Shown: in pieces, positions 63,339 through 64,000 of the stretch
How the letters are laid out: the number at the start of each line of letters is the position of its first letter
How positions within the stretch are numbered: position 1 is the first letter of the stretch
Assembly (NCBI GenBank): GCA_039545355.1
Contig: BCJJ01000016.1
Span: 496,001-560,000 of the forward strand
Direction of reading: 5' to 3'
Source of the DNA: Trichosporon coremiiforme
Lineage: Eukaryota; Basidiomycota; Tremellomycetes; Trichosporonales; Trichosporonaceae
Length of the DNA stretch: 64,000 nt
Program-made: the position numbers and the translations under genes
Notes under the pieces: model-generated
Told to the model about the DNA's origin: nothing
Seen by the model: only the letters and a program-made list of their open reading frames with translations
Database searches by the model: none

Positions 63339-64000
63339 ATGCGCACTTCTATCGCCTTCAGCGTCCTCTCCTTTCTTGTGACGGCCAACGCCACCCCCCT
63401 CCTCGTTCCTCGCGTTGACGAGTGTAACCCCGGAGGAGGTTCACATGGCGGGGGTGCGGTGATTCCTTCCCACTGCTACTCTTCCGTGTCCGCGGCGACG
63501 TCGTCAGTGTACGCATCGCCATCCGACATGGCTCCTTCTTCAACCTCCGAGTGTCTCCCTTCCACGACGAGCACTTATGTGACCGTGCAATCCGGGCGGT
63601 GGATCGCACGGCGGCGGTGCGGTTCTCCCCTCATACTGCTACTCCTCCGTGTCTACCTCGACCTCGTCGGCTTATGTGTCGCCCTCCAACATGGCACCTT
63701 CGTCGACTTCGAAATGCTTGCCTTCGACTACGAGCACATACGTCACCGACCCTTGCAATCCTGGAGGGGGTTCACACGGCGGTGGCGCCATCCTTCCGTC
63801 ATACTGCTTCTCCAGATTAACTTCGTCGGTCACCTCGGCGTACGTCTCTCCTTCTGACCAGTCCGGCAGTTCGACTTCTAAGCGTCCCTCGGCGAGCCCT
63901 TCCCCGACAAGCCCCGCTATCGATGAGTGCAACCCTGGGGGAGGGTCGCATGGGGGCGGCGCTGTACTTCCGTCGCACTGCTACGCGTCCTCCGCCTCGA
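63339..64000 (+). CDS. secreted protein with CNPGGGSHGGG repeats, partial and frameshifted
   Basis: Incomplete at the window edge. The signal peptide MRTSIAFSVLSFLVTANATP is followed by VPRVDECNPGGGSHGGGAVI. The protein then repeats a unit of about 55 residues. Each unit starts CNPGGGSHGGGAVLPSYCYS, continues with a Ser/Thr/Tyr-rich stretch (SAYVSPSNMAPSSTSKCLPS) and ends TSTYVTDP. Units start near 63424, 63586, 63754 and 63928. The frame breaks at the first unit junction (about 63590), where ACCG is followed directly by TGC instead of ACCGACCCTTGC. The five-base loss shifts the frame, after which all later units read in the new frame. No known domain. Four conserved cysteines per unit pair and the Gly/Ser/Thr bias suggest an extracellular wall or surface protein. 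Two N calls about 1.8 kb upstream show assembly quality is imperfect here, so the break may be an error. Confidence 0.65.
63418..64000 (+). repeat. tandem repeat of about 165 bp, four units seen
   Basis: Four copies of a roughly 162-174 bp unit, each with a CNPGGGSHGGG-coding core followed by a Ser/Thr-coding spacer. The array runs off the right edge of the window, so the unit count is a minimum. Confidence 0.8.

Noticed and set aside
1..64000. Transposable elements
   Set aside because: No reverse transcriptase, transposase or integrase motifs and no long terminal or inverted repeats were noticed anywhere in the window.

Overview
This window looks like nuclear chromosomal DNA of a basidiomycete yeast or yeast-like fungus. 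Tremellomycetes fit best and Trichosporonales is my guess. The GC content is high. Most conserved genes are split by many very short introns (about 31-60 nt). These start GTRNGT and end in a CTGAC or CTAAC branch box a few bases before the final AG. Gene content (Cdc42, importin alpha, GPN1, Hop2, Cwf19, Hda1 with an Arb2 tail) is purely eukaryotic. The DUF7918-like family and the gene structures point to Basidiomycota. The exact genus cannot be read from sequence alone.

Layout. 0.5-7.0 kb is accessory: five small secreted-protein genes, all on the minus strand. Three are ricin-B/CBM13-type lectin paralogues (499-3255) and two form a second paralogous pair (4632-7005). Most have an AT-rich TATA-like box shortly upstream. 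7.9-11.8 kb is a tandem array of three DUF7918-like genes in graded states of decay: truncated, frameshifted, intact. A fourth copy lies at 23.1-24.4 kb with a hexapeptide-repeat tail. 12.0-26.0 kb is mostly conserved metabolism and chromatin: a zinc polyol dehydrogenase, Hda1-type histone deacetylase, alanine-glyoxylate aminotransferase, an Arp9-like actin-related protein and a pirin. 26.7 kb holds a tiny Cys-rich membrane protein. 27.1-37.3 kb is gene-poor apart from one intronless secreted VWA-domain protein (31129-32856). 37.3-46.5 kb carries a glycogen-targeting PP1 regulatory subunit (CBM21) and a Jsn1/Puf1-type RRM-PUF protein. 48.0-62.1 kb is a dense housekeeping block: Cdc42, GPN1, guanylate kinase, Cwf19, importin alpha, Hop2 and Tma46. 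A tRNA-Pro(AGG) with a 47-nt intron follows. The window ends inside a secreted protein built from repeats of about 55 residues.

There is no operon-like pathway here. Coordination, if any, is through shared divergent promoters (Hda1/AGX1, DUF7918/pirin, Cdc42/GPN1, Hop2/Tma46) and through expanded secreted families that probably act at the cell surface. I did not find a clearly new multi-gene system. The best candidates for new biology are the decaying DUF7918-like array, the two secreted-protein families at 0.5-7 kb, and the CNPGGGSHGGG repeat protein at the right edge. All exon boundaries were read by eye from splice motifs and paralogue alignment and have not been tested against transcripts.
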